Both the position numbers and the translations under genes were made by a program. A DNA stretch of 64,000 nucleotides from Candolleomyces eurysporus. Its lineage: Eukaryota; Basidiomycota; Agaricomycetes; Agaricales; Psathyrellaceae. Location of the stretch: NCBI GenBank assembly GCA_027579435.1, contig JANBPK010000719.1, forward strand, positions 1 to 64,000, given 5' to 3'. Positions 37,975 through 49,761 of the stretch are shown in pieces. Numbering within the stretch: the first letter of the stretch is position 1; each line of letters begins with the position of its first letter. Under the pieces are notes generated by a model that was not told the origin of the DNA, did no database searches, and saw only the letters and a list, made by a program, of their open reading frames with translations.

Positions 37975-38095
37975 GGAGGACATCCACAGAGCACAACTGG
38001 ACTTTTTTGCCAGACATAGTGGATGCTCAAGTTGATTCAATGCCCAAGTTGGTTTCAATATTTTTGCTGGCATGAATCCTATGTAATTGATTGCC
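37975..38095 (-). pseudogene. Relic of the brr2 start and leader inside the CpG-poor island
   Basis: On the plus strand CTTTTTTGCCAGACATAGTG, then CAAGTTGGTTTCAATATTTT and TGCTGGCATGAATCCTATG, match the brr2 start and leader at 22,895-22,985. Parent CG dinucleotides appear here as TG. A smaller match lies at 37,381-37,405 (TTGTAGCCTGAAAGGTCTG). Confidence 0.75.
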
Positions 38096-38179
38096 AGGGA
38101 TAGGTTGGGAGCTACACATCTGAAATCAAGAGGTTGTGCACACTGCAGCTTGGGGCTGTAACTCAGGGCTGTAACTCAG

Positions 38180-38312
38180 GGCTGTTCATACCAACACTGG
38201 AGTCCTTATAATCTGACCCGCCCCTGCATATTGTGCCCACTTGCTCAACAACAATGCTCCAGTCTCCAAAAGCTCACTGGCAAATTGAAGGCCACCCTGC
38301 GATCCTGATGAT
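38180..38312 (+). pseudogene. Relic of a TM-family gene start (TM5)
   Basis: The segment with GGAGTCCTTATAATCTGACC, the ATG at 38253 and the following codons (MLQSPKAHWQIEGHPAIL) align with the promoter and exon 1 of TM3 at 43,750-43,860. Similarity stops near 38,312. It keeps the usual arrangement of a brr2 leader to its left. Confidence 0.7.
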
Positions 38313-38484
38313 CACACTTGTGAGAATGGAATTTGGGCCAGTTCTCTTTCTGGCACTCTGTCAAGCAGTAAGTGGTGGAATGACAGCTGGAGCAATTTTT
38401 CAGTTGCCGCTTTGTGGGGTTCAATTGGAGCTCTTCAAAACACACTGCAAATGCTATATGGTGGAGATTGCTGAGGCATTTCAC
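38300..38484 (-). pseudogene. MYND-type zinc finger fragment
   Basis: On the minus strand the frame contains CFEELQLNPTKRQLKNC followed by SSCHSTTYCLTECQ and KENWPKFHSHKC. This is the MYND spacing of cysteines and histidines with the typical YC-x-x-x-CQ-x-x-x-W-x-x-H-x-x-x-C. The first cysteine pair is incomplete and the frame then runs into antisense of the TM5 relic. It is a fragment only. MYND fingers mediate protein contacts. Confidence 0.6.
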
Positions 38485-41400
38485 TGAGGGTACTTAAGGG
38501 GGTTGGTTGGGGGCCAAGACCGAGCTCCATCATGCCACTGGCTTTGTTCCATCATTCAGCTGTTTCTGTTACTTACTGGTGCCTTTCATAGCTCCACTTC
38601 ATTTTGATCCTTCCCGTCTCTCTTTCCTGCCTGCCAAAATGCCTTGGCACCTGCCATGCGCAGCATTGGCCGCTTCCTACAGGTTATTAGCCTTGGTTGA
38701 ATGGGATCAGCAACCATCTACCAAACAAGGAACCTTGATGTTACCCTCAAATTATTGTCCCCCTCCTCTCCAATAGCTTTATAAAAAACCTTCTGAGAGG
38801 GCATGTAGTGAATACCAACCCAGTAGGTGCCATGAAGTAAAGATACCGACTGTGGCTCTGTAGCACAATGGAAGAGGTCTAGACAGGTGAACATACTGAT
38901 CAACTCTGCCCTTGAGTGTGTTTGGAAGTGGTCTGCTCCTCATAAATGAGTTATAGGCTTCAGCATGGGTGCAGAACCAGGCATATACATTTCCACTTTT
39001 GTTCTTCCCTGTCAGTTACAACTTCTAAGCATGATTTATAATCAATGATACCAATCTTATCCTGCCCTCTCCTACCCTCTCCACTTAAGCCATTTTAGCA
39101 TCTCTGGACATTAGTGCGTGCCTGAATGGAAGGGGTGGCATGCTGGCCAATGTTTTCAGTAGATGAAGCTCCCTCGTGGTTGTCACTCTCTGTGTTGATG
39201 GGGTTGAAAATGAGTGTTGATACCACCGATCGAGTTCTTGCATCTTGGGATTTTTGTAACATGAGCAACATGCAAGTGGCAAGGATGGAGACCATAAGCC
39301 CAACTGTACTTGAAGGTTTCACCAATGTTACAGAGGCACATAGAAGGACATGAATAGAGAAAGCATGAGTTTGAGGTACAAATCCAACTTTCAAGAACAT
39401 CACTTACTGAGCAACAACAATGCTAAGCATTGTAGCAATCTGACAGCAGGAATTTACTTGTGGTGAGCACACTTAAAGCATTCAACTCTTCAAGACAATG
39501 AACTTACATGGCTGTTAGGCAATTCAATGATCACAATATTGATCATGTGCATGACTATGTCCGGAAAAGAACCAATTCTGGATGTCAGTCTGCCTTGACA
39601 AAGTTATATGTAATGGAAGGACTGACCAAGTAGGACTAGATAGCACAGTCCTCCTTCCCTCTGGATGACTTCAATTGTTCAGTTCTTATGATGTCTGTAT
39701 CCAGCCCAGAGGGTGTATGCCCCAATACAAAAGCACACTGTGTGATACCAAGGACAACCAAAGTGTGAACCAAGAATGAGTTGTTCATATCAGCAAAGAA
39801 GTAAATGAAAGCAATGTGCACTCACCAATTGTCCCTGCCATGGTGATATAGAGGGCCGCTCTTTGGTACTCCAAATGGTGTGGATCTGTGAGTGTGCACA
39901 TTGATCCCATTGAGTGGTATAATGGCCCTGGAAGACGACCTAAAAGAATCTGTGAGCAACATTAAACTTGGATGAGGTTAAATATCTTGAGGCACCTTCC
40001 ATTGTGACTTCATATATCATTGAAGTTACAGTGGTTGGAACAGTGAAAGCCTGATTGAACATCAACCTTTAGAATTTATGGTGCCCTGGAGTAAGTATCT
40101 GGTAGCTCACCATGTACAAAACAATAAACAGAACCAGCCAGAGACATGTGGCTCCCAGAAGTGCATAGAGACAGAGTGATATAGACACTATTGATCACAG
40201 GGGAGGACAAGGAAAGATGTCAGACTTTGTGGAAGTGGATAAGCCTCCATCCACCTCACACTCAACACTATGTGCACAGATCACGGACAGGACTGCAACC
40301 ATTTTTCAGTGAAATAAGCACTTTTTGTCAGCAGAAGAAAGCATACCCAATATTATGGTGTGCAGTCCTTTGCAAACCTAAAGAGTGTTGCATGTGGTGA
40401 GATCTCTATAGGGCTAAGTGAACATTGGTCAGCACTATTCTAGCTCACTTTGACACTAACCACAATATAGAAAGGGTTAGAGTCTACAGAAACCACTTTT
40501 CAGCTTGACATGAATGAATCAGAGAGAGTAGGTACCCACATATTGTTAACCTGTGGCGAGTGGCCGATGCTGCGCACAGCAAGGGCCGAGGCATTTTGCA
40601 TGGTTCTTGCCGTNCCCCTTGTCTGCTCCTCTATCTCACTTTACACTTGCGTCATTACTACCTCCATCTAACCTAAACATCTCCCAGCTAGAGCCGAAGA
40701 CAGCCGCAGGTCCATGCGTGGAGTGCCTGGTGCTGGTACAACAACGGAGAGGAAAGCGGCAGTTCAAAGCGACTGGCAACAGGTGATACCGAAATGACAT
40801 GCCATGGTAACATGGCAGAGCTCCATCAAGCATGATGGAAGGGCCTGTGCCGCTCTCTGTGCCGGTTACAAGGAGGAACGTGGTCTTGGCCTTTTTGGAC
40901 CCCCTTAAGTACCCTTGGCAAAATGCCTCGGTAACATTGCGAAGTAAAATAGGTTTCCATATCGGGTTGTGAAGTATAATATCTTTCCAAATGTCAACCT
41001 TTGAGGCCATGCAACATTGACCTAAAAGTAGTTCATGAGTGTGGCAGCAAGAGACGGCTTGTAAGAAGATGACTAACTTCGTCACCCATGGTGAGAATGA
41101 AGTGATACACCTTTTGCAGTATCATGGAGCAAAGCCTTCAGTAAGGGAGGACCAAAACTGAGGGAAGGAAACATACATATGCTGTCACTACCATTGCTTC
41201 AAGGGAGTGGTTGAGTTGAGGTTTCCTATGTGGTTTGTACACGATTTCTTGTGACCCACCGGAGATGTACTGTGTACAAGTCAACAACATAAGCAAACAT
41301 TGAGACAGAAGGAATCGTGCTGACATTACTAAAAATTGCAATCCTGGCAGCCACTATGCCCACTGCGTCGGGGTCTGACTGTGACATGGTAAATCAACGC

Positions 41401-42325
41401 GCAAGAGGAGCTGTAGGTGAGGTTGGAACATTTGTTTGGAGAGAAATCACCCGTTATAAACAGACCAGGTAAGGGCCCAGCCCGGTTTCGATCTGATGTT
41501 TCTTGCAGCTCTCCTATCTCATTGCCGAGATACACTGTAAAGCTACCGTAGATCAACCGTAGGCAGTACGATCATTAGAAGTATGCACCTTATAGATAAA
41601 TAGATATCAGTACGTGTGGCTGGGGCGGGTGTGGCTGTGATAACAAATCAAGCAATCTAGCTTCTTTTCCAGATCTTCTCGTTTGCCACATTCCTTACTT
41701 GCCAGTTTCCGAAATGCTACGTCGGAAAGGGCCACCTAAAAGGCTTGCCGACTCTAAATCCCATGTCGACGTGATCTCAGCAGCTTCCCTCAATTCTGAG
41801 CGTACCCTGCATCGAGACCGCTCAACGTATTCAGTGTCCATGTAGACTTCAATCTCATTTAAAGGCGGCGCTTCTGTAATTTGCCCTTCTCCAGCAATGT
41901 CGTATATCCGGTGAACATGCAATGCCCAGCACTAAACACAAGTCCTCACTTCTATAAGATAGCACCGTATTCGAAGTCAAAGAGGGTAAGTTCGGAGCTA
42001 CTGGAAGTTCGATCAGACTGATTATTATCTGTGTTCATCATGGCTTCAGGATTCACTCGGACGCTCCTGGGGATTGTCAATAGTACTGATATGTCTACGA
42101 CGGTACTGCAGTGAGCGTAGGGCGGTGCATTAATTTGAATGAATTCCATGATTCAGTCCCGCGGAAGATCAAAGCCAGTTCAATCAGCAATTGATAGATA
42201 ATCATGAAGCCAGTGGAAGAACAGAAACGGAGGCGGAAGAAACGAAGGAAAAGCATGGAAGATTAGTGGCAGTATACGCACCTCGACAATGCAACATCAT
42301 GATGATGATGGTTCTGTATTCTGTG
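38485..42325. other. No recognisable intact gene; degraded frames
   Basis: Up to 40,552 this is part of the CpG-poor island. Minus-strand fragments at 39,095-39,403 and 39,636-39,821 are hydrophobic and could be remains of a membrane protein, but no family could be fixed. From 40,553 the base composition returns to normal. Minus-strand frames at 40,636-41,085 (149 codons) and 41,329-41,556 and 41,695-41,922 remain unassigned. An N at 40614 precedes a C run. Confidence 0.35.
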
Positions 42326-42327
42326 AT

Positions 42328-43605
42328 ACTGGAGGTCCTTGAGGTTGGGGTCCCGCACGTTCTCCACCTCGCTCGGCAGCACCTCGCGCGTCGCGCCCTC
42401 AGGCTTGACGAATTTCGTGATGTCCTCCAGGTCGACGGTGCGGTCGCGCAGGTACTTGGCCGTCTTGGCGGTCTCCTTGCGCGAGTGGATGAACACAAGG
42501 GACTGGTTCTTGCCTGCCTGGTCCGGCACCTTCTCGTAGCACACTTCGTTCATCACTTGGTACTGCTTGATCGCCTTCTTCTCCGTCACACCCACAAATT
42601 GTTGTTGGAGCCCACAAAGTCGGTAGGAGGCGTCGAAGTAGAAGAGACCTTTCTTTTCGTCCACTCATAGGAAGGTAGCGACGTCTTGGTAGTTGGGAAG
42701 GGTAGCTGAGAGGCCGATATTCGCCTGTCTGTTCCATCCGCCTGACGGTACGAGCCACTATGCTCGGCAAGACAGGCCCTCGCTTGTCGTGAAGCAAGTG
42801 AATTTCGTCGACAACGATGAACCGAGCGAGGTTGGTGTAGCTGGTATCGGTGCGCTTCCGTGTAATGACATACCACTTCTCCGGCGTCGTCACGATGGTT
42901 TGAGTCTTTCGTCATTTGGGCATCAACGGTGAGTTCGCCGACCTTGATGTTGCAAGGCTCAAGTCGAGTGGAAAAGTTTCCAACCATCTCCCGGACGAGA
43001 GCTTTCATAGGCGCGATGTAGATGATTTCGAACGAGTCGAGGTCAAAGGTACCGTCCGGGAGGAGGTGTTTGCCGAGTTCGTTGAGGATCGTGAGCATAG
43101 CGACGTTGGTCTGGAAAAAGACGAGGTTAGTGGAAGAATTTCAAGGAAGGAGATTCTAGAAACACACCTTTCAAGCACCCGTAGGTGCACACAGCAGGAT
43201 AGGTTCATCTGTCCCGAAAGCTATGGGATATAGCCTACTCTGCACCCTATTCAGATGGCAAACCTTGGCTCCAAACCCCTCCACATCCTGCGTCGCCTCT
43301 ATAACATCGGCGTACCCTACCATCTCTCCTCCTCCCACCCTCTTGCACTGCTTGTGCTGCTGCCGCTCCAGACTGTCCTGCTCCGAAGCCTTTGCGACGG
43401 CTTTCTTCTTCTTTTCGAGGTCCTTGGGCGTTTCGCGCATCACACGCGAGCCCATCTCGCGGACGTCGATGCGACCAGAGAGGGAGGTCGGGGCGCCATC
43501 GGGCTCCTTGTCTCGACGCGGCAGAAAGGATTTGTCGGCGGCTAGGACGAGGGAGGCGATGGCCCCATAGTTGTAGCCTGAAAGGTCGGGCTTTTTGCCA
43601 GACGT
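42328..43605 (-). pseudogene. Truncated brr2 duplicate, copy 3
   Basis: Only parts of the N-terminus and cassette 1 remain. The start codon has become ACG at 43605-43603. The acidic region is deleted in frame (DVEG joined to FGAKVCHLNR). A TGA replaces the glycine codon in Walker A (CAPTGA then stop), and the copy ends abruptly near 42,328 after [11 protein letters not shown] small deletion removes part of the segment before [12 protein letters not shown] is retained. It is not functional as a helicase. It lies divergently from TM3, 199 bases away. Confidence 0.88.
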
Positions 43606-43804
43606 AGTGGATGGGAGAGTCGATTCAACGCCAAAGTTGGCATGGATATTATGTAATTGATCGCCGGTGTCTCCTTTCAGAATGGGCAGATGAATTAGCT
43701 GCAAGTGGCAGCTCAAAAAGCTGTAACGCAATGCTGTTCATACAGACACCGAGTCCTTATAATTTGACCCATCCCCAGATACTGTGCCCACTTGCTCAAC
43801 GACA

Positions 43805-45164
43805 ATGCTCCGGTCTCCAAAAGCTCACCGGAAAATTGAAGGCCACCCTACGATCCTGCCATTCGCTGATGTCGAGAATATTCCCCATGCACTTCAACGG
43901 TCCTCGTGGAAGTCGTGGCACCCCAAAGTCACTGCCTATCAACTGACGTTCAGCTCTGTGACTCTGGGACTAGGCACTTCGAAGGCACTTACCTCAGCCT
44001 CGAAATCGTCTCAGTCTTCAGTGTCAACAACCATCGAGTGGATCGGCGGCATAATCATACTACTTCTGTGAGCATCGTCTCATACTGAACATCGTTTTCC
44101 ATTTGTTAAGACCTGTTGGACGCTGCAGCTTCTTCTTTCTTAATGAATACGAGGCCAAGAATTCAGCCAGACCCTACTGGTTCTTCAAAGCGGACATCAT
44201 GGACAGTGTCCGAAAACCCTTTCGAAATTATCTTGGGATCAATATTCCTCGATACGATACGGAAGAGTTCGATTTGAAATTATCACTCAAGCCACGAAGC
44301 CCTCCGATAACCGGATATCGTATCATTGTCACTGCGAGTGCAACATCCTTCGGGATAACCAAAGCGGCGTTGTCCTATTGCGGTTTGGAGATGGCGCCTA
44401 CCGCCTTTGAATGGATTTACGGAGTTCTCGTCACCTTGGGGTGCGTTTTCGATTACATCTCTTTGTCCGTGACCCGTATTTGACTATTTGGATATTCAGC
44501 CTGTATTGGCTCGGATTCTACGAAGCAAGTACTAACGAAGTTATGCCCTGGCTCTTTTCGAACAACTATTCACATCAAGGTCTGTCCAAGTCTTCTGACC
44601 ATCTTGATGCGTAAAGCTCAACACAGAATTTGCTGTATAGTTCGTTCCGGCAGAAAGGCATTCATTCGTCATGGGCTCCCTCTCATTTGTCTCTCAGCAG
44701 TGGCATCGGCATACCTTATGGCAAGTCAGCAGGCCTTCACCACCTCCCAATACATAGGGAATACTCCAACTCTGGATGGATCATTGGTTTTGTTACTCAT
44801 GTCAAACCTTTCCACGGCCGTTGTATACTGCTCATATGGTATCTTCGCCGTGGGTTTAATCATTTCCGACTTGGAAAGTTTGCTTCGACCTATGGTTCAA
44901 GGGCGCTTGTTTGGCCAGTTTCAAACTCCACAAAGTCTTTGTCTCTTGAAAAGGTGGATCACGAACCTCACAGAGCTTTGCTTTCTAGTCCACTCAGCTG
45001 TGTCCCGTTGGATTCCTGCAGTATTGTGTCTATTGGGGATTTTTTCAATTGTCACAAGCGTAGGCGCCCTTGGTTTCGCAGCCACAAAAACAACGGTTGC
45101 AGGAGATTGGAAGGCCTTAGATATCTATATATACCTTTTTATCTGTTTCTGCCCGCTACTCTAG
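43805..45164 (+). CDS. Multi-pass membrane protein family, copy TM3
   Basis: The ATG opens MLRSPKAHRKIEGHPTILP. Exon 1 includes SWHPKVTAYQLTFSSVTLG and ends TTIEWIGGIIILLL. Exon 2, after CTGCAG, encodes FFFLNEYEAKNSARPYWFFK and ITGYRIIVTASATSFG. A short exon gives YWLGFYEASTNEVMPWLF. The last exon has LPLICLSAVASAYLMAS, SNLSTAVVYCSYGIFAVGLI and PAVLCLLGIFSIVTSVGALG. The stop is at 45162-45164. Exons join without obvious lesions. Unknown function; a multi-spanning membrane protein is inferred from hydrophobicity. Confidence 0.55.
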
Positions 45165-45427
45165 TAGTGGGTCTTTTTTATTAGTACCCCCCAAAGGCGT
45201 CAGTGTATGGCATTGTGCATAGCCTCAATCGTTGAGCTTTTCGGCAGACATATAGGGGACAATTCCAGGCGGAATTTTGTGCATTATGTAATTCGCTTAA
45301 TCGGCAAGTCTGACGTCACTCAGCCAGGCTTTCACAGCAACCACCTCGACGTTGGAGTCCTTAGAGCCTGGCCCTGTCCTTTTGAAACGTATATTATGCA
45401 CTCCAAAGTCATGCGTTCTCAACAGCA

Positions 45428-47101
45428 ATGTCTCCTCCAATATCTCAAGCTGAGAACTACCTTGCAGCCCTCCCATTTGCCGGCGTCGAGAACATTGAAT
45501 TCAATGCTCAATATTGCACAGGGCACTCGTGGCACCCCAAAGTCACCGTGTATCGACTGACTTTCACCGCCGTAACTCTAGGACTTGGTACTTCAAAGGC
45601 AGTCACTTCTGCTTTGAAAGGGCCTGGGTCAAGAGGATCAATAACTATTGAGTGGATCAGTGGAATAGTTGTTCTACTTCTGTCAGTACCATTCTGTATC
45701 CTGGTTTCATTTTTCCCTTCGCTAATGTCCATTTTCAACCTGCAGCTCATTCTTCCTGACCCAGTATGAAGCCAGAGATACGGCCAAGCCACACTGGCTG
45801 TTCAAAGTTGATGTTATGAACCCAATCCAAAACCTCTTTCAACATCATCTTGGGATTAATCTTGCTCAATATGATACAGAGGAACGCAATTTAGAATTGC
45901 CGTTCAAGTCTAAACATCCTCCTATAACCGGATATCGCATTCTTGTCACGGCAAGTGCAATATCGTTCGGGATGACTAAAGCAACACTGTCATACTGTGG
46001 CTTTGAGACATCGCCTACTACTGTTGAATGGATATACGGAGTTGTCATCACTTTGCTGTACGTTTTTCAATTGCGTCTCTTCATCTTTAGCTTGGACTGA
46101 AATTTTGGATATTAAGCTTGTATTGGCTTGGATTATACGAAGCGAGCACCAATGAAGTCATGCCCTGGCTCTTTTCGAACGACTATTTGCATCAAGGTCT
46201 GGGCAACCTCCTTTTGAACCATGTGTGCAATGAAAAAGCTAAATGATTTCCAGTTGCATCCAGTGGAATGGCCATAGCGATCATTGGGACCTTCCTCATT
46301 TCTCTCACAGCAGTGGGTTGGTGGACCTTATACTGGTCACACCACATCATCGATATCTTCCAAACTGGATGGACACCAGATCCAAAGTCTCCAGACGCCC
46401 CTCCACCTCTACCAATTGACGTTTTCTTTCAGCCCATCATCAAATTCACATTATGGCTTCTTCTAGCAGGTGGATTGTGTGTTGCAGGTATTTATGCCGG
46501 AGGTATACTACTTTTCTCCCTGGGAGGGTTTCTTAGGAACATAGTCCGGGACCTTGAAGTAGTATCTGTGATACGGTCAACTGCAAGACGCTTTTTCGGC
46601 CAACATCTTGACCAGCCTCAGGTTGTACTAGAACGTGAGGACAGCCACAATGTTATCGACTCGAACAGTCGGTTCACCAAGTTCACCCAGCCTATTCACC
46701 GCTTCCTTCAAGACCACTCGGCTGGGTGGCTACAATTGCTGGTTATAATCTGTAAATTCCACTTGCCATCCTATACGTCACCCATCGGGGACACTGATAC
46801 CTTTCTACGGCAGTGGCAGCACCGATGCTAGCCCTCTACTACATCTTCGCCCACGGCTTCCTTTTGATGATTGCCGTCGGATGGACTTCCTGGTGGCTTT
46901 ATCAATTATTAGGTCTCTGGATTCACGCCTTCGAGATCCATCACCATTTTTGTTCTGGTTCACGCGTGTCATCGCTACGATTTCGCTTGTGATTCTATCC
47001 GCTGGATTAGCTGTATTTGTAGTTATGGGGCTCGTTGGGATCGTATTCGTTTTAGTGTCATTCGTCGCCTTACCGTGTTTATTAAGGGACAGAAATAATT
47101 A
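45428..47101 (+). CDS. Multi-pass membrane protein family, copy TM4 (most diverged)
   Basis: The ATG opens MSPPISQAENYLAALPFAGV. Exon 1 has WHPKVTVYRLTFTAVTLG and TIEWISGIVVLLL. Exon 2 after CTGCAG has SFFLTQYEARDTAKPHWLFK, YDTEERNL and ITGYRILVTASAISFGMTKA. A short exon gives YWLGLYEASTNEVMPWLF. The following exon carries two long hydrophobic stretches around a proline-rich loop (SPDAPPPLPIDVFFQPII) and FTQPIHRFLQDHSAGWL. The 3' end is unclear. A hydrophobic frame ending LLRDRNN (stop 47099-47101) fits, but the join near 46,900 needs an intron or frameshift. It is not preceded by a brr2 fragment but lies tandem to TM3, 260 bases downstream. Confidence 0.5.
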
Positions 47102-47299
47102 GCTCCCTTGGTTGGGGTGGAAAATACCTCTCATGTTCATATTTTTTTTTCTTATCGGTGGCACGGCACAAGTGCCATGACGTCGGACACCGTGATGCTG
47201 ATACCATATATGGCGTGCGCTTGGACGGAGTTTCAAATGAGACTCGGTCGTGCTTTGACTCAATTGAGCGTCCATTACTCGTATCCTCATCCTCAACTC

Positions 47300-49108
47300 A
47301 TGGCCAAGCCAACATTCGGGGAACAAGTTCGATTTCTCTCAGCTATTCTCGAGGGGAGAAGTGGAACGGAAAGAATGCCTTCAGGGGAACGATCCAGGGC
47401 TTTGGCTGATATCGAAGCCTTGGTCTCCCTGTTGAACGTGACCTCGCTCGATGACCCAGGGGGCAATTGCGTTGTCGCCGCCACTGGTCGAATTGCATTG
47501 GACGGCGTTCATGTGGATTTGGTCGCATCTCATCCTCAATGGACTCAAGAAGAAGGGACTGAAACGGTGGTGAAACCCAGCTCTGACTCAGTCAAGTCCA
47601 TCTTGGAGAGCTGGAAAGTTTCGTATGTTACCGTCCATATCACTCTGCCAATGAAATCGATGGAGACTGATTTCCGCGGCTTAGGGAAGATGTCGGTTGG
47701 GAGGTTCACTTGAGTCAACTTCTCAAGTTGATCAACGAGTACAGGCCGTCGTGTGAGCTCTCGAGCCCGGAGAAACACGACTACCTACATCGCTTCACTC
47801 TGCGTCGCTGCTACAGCAAACTGGCCAATCGCATGATTCTAGGTCGGAGGATCTGGGGACAGGATCCTTTCAAGCTTATTCACAATTATCTGATCTCGGA
47901 AAATCCGATTTTTAATTCGTTCCGGATTGACCTCCACCGAAACAGTCGGGAAGCTCTCGTGAAAAGGGGTATCACTCCCTCTCCTGCGTCTGTGTCGTCG
48001 CTTCGAACGTTAACGTACCCCGTGAATGTGAACAACGTAGCGACATGGCTGGAATTCCTTCAGGAGAAGTATTCCACAGTTTGGAAGCACCTCGTCAAAA
48101 CCATTCCTGCGACCGGCACAACGAAGGAAGAGTTCGAACCCAAACAGCAATCGGAAACCTCGATGACAGACATACGCAAAGCCGAGCGCTCTCTCGAGGT
48201 TATCTACGAAATCTTTTGCACACCTCTGCTGGAGAATATTGTAGAAGCCATTCCGGGCCTGGCGTCAAAGCTGATGGGCGTACAACCAGAGTATGGTATG
48301 AATCGTTTTGTTGAGATTTGTCTCACTGGTTCTGACTGATGGCCATCCCCTGTATGGATAGATCCCGATACCATTGAGCTCGATGCTGCTGATACTGCCG
48401 AGGGGGGGCGTTCGTCTTGGCCCTTTCCTCAAGATGATATTATCGCCTCTCCGGGCTATTACACATTTGCGCAGACGTTTCCATAAAGCTTGCCATCCCC
48501 GGCTCAAGGTGCGACTGGTGAAAGTTCCGATGGATGAAGGGCCAACACAAGAGGAGGAATGCAAGAAGCTTCTGCGAGATCCGCAGAGGTTTGTTCACGG
48601 GTTTTCCTTGACATGGGCTCAGGGTCGCATCGACGAGCTCGAAAACCGGGCACAATCGAATGAATCACCGCAACGTACCTGGGCAAACTTGAACCAGCAT
48701 CCTGAGGCTGTTCTAATGGGCAGAATTCACCAGCTAGGGCCCGAGAAACAATTAGAACTTTTCGGTTCGGTACATGTTCATCTTCTAAACCTATTCTGCT
48801 ATTCTATCACAACTTACCGGCGGTTTCAACAGGATATACCTCTGGCATCTAGCCGCCAACTTTGCTTTTGCTGTTACCAACTTGCGAGGCTGTTCAACTT
48901 CGAAATGCAGCGCCCAGTCCCACCGAAACTCGTACATCCTGGTACGCATGGAGTTGTCCGGGGCTGGTCGCCACCTCCTGGCATTCCCGAGATGGTCCTG
49001 TGGAGGCTAAAGGTCAAGCTATGCGATATGATGAACTGCATAGTCGATCAAGAATTGGACATTCCGGATTCGGACGGTTCATCGTCTGATTATATGGCGC
49101 TCGATTGA
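47300..49108 (+). pseudogene. OTT_1508-like deaminase family protein, copy U3 (frameshifted)
   Basis: Same four-exon layout as copy U4. The start opens MAKPTFGEQVRFLSAILEG. Exon 2 (from 47,676) reads EDVGWEVHLSQLLKLINEYR, and exon 3 has NQHPEAVLMGRIHQLG. The last exon has SSRQLCFCCYQLARLF and PGTHGVVRGWSPPPGIP. In exon 3 a run of seven G (48402-48408) replaces GGGGGAC of copy U4 and adds one base, shifting the frame before the LKMILSPLRAITH segment. This may be a true mutation or a homopolymer error. Zinc ligands are otherwise kept (HPE, CxxC). An N at 49177 lies in the 3' flank. Confidence 0.6.
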
Positions 49109-49761
49109 CCAATCCATCTCTGGGCCGGACTTATGCCTGTATCAGGCTCCTCTATATTTTTCTCGCACCTCCAGCGNTTTTTGTTTGTACAAATGTACTC
49201 ATCGATTAATATTTCATATTTGTAATCAAGCGTTCCAGGACACTCCTTTTGCACATCGCGCCCTTCGCGATTCCATGCGCTTTGATAGAGTTCGGATCAT
49301 CTGCTTGGACTCTACCTTCGTCTATCTTTATTGTCATTCCTTCATCTTGTGGCTTCCCTGACAGCAGAGGACCGAATTCTCGTCCTAACAACGTTTCTTT
49401 CCGTATTGCTGCTTCAAACTTGCCGTGCTCTTTCCCAACTTTCAATTTTTGGATCGTCGCCAGGAAAGTGGGCCGAAATTGAAACTCGTACACCCTGGCA
49501 CACATCGCATGGCGTTATTTTTGACTGGCCACCACCTGGTATTCCCTATGATCAATCGGAGCAATGAAAATAAATTGGCATTCGAGGCCTCCCGATCTGC
49601 GGGTTTTCCAAATACATCAACGGTTCATACGGTAGGTGTCTAAGTAGCAATGCAAGTGCAAAGATATTATAGTTCTGAGATCATGTAAAATACGATAGCG
49701 AAAAGACTAATTCTAGACGAAATTGACATTGACAAAGTGATTCGAAGCACCAGGTCTAGGA

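Larger units (their letters stand above)
37141..40552. other. CpG-depleted island of decayed sequence
   Basis: Counting by eye, 37,561-38,160 holds one CpG in 600 bases and 39,001-39,960 about seven in 960. Neighbouring genes have several per 100 bases. TpG and CpA are abundant. Embedded relics of brr2 and TM genes show CG-to-TG changes against their parents. The edge at about 40,552 is sharp. This is the signature of methylated and deaminated repeat DNA or a RIP-like process. Contents listed separately: NLR, brr2, TM and MYND fragments. The remainder (38.5-40.5 kb) holds only broken frames. Confidence 0.8.

Noticed and set aside
39095..39821. Hydrophobic minus-strand frames as a possible membrane protein gene of the DUF6534 type
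   Set aside because: Weak resemblance only, no consistent exon structure, and strong CpG decay. Kept as unassigned sequence.
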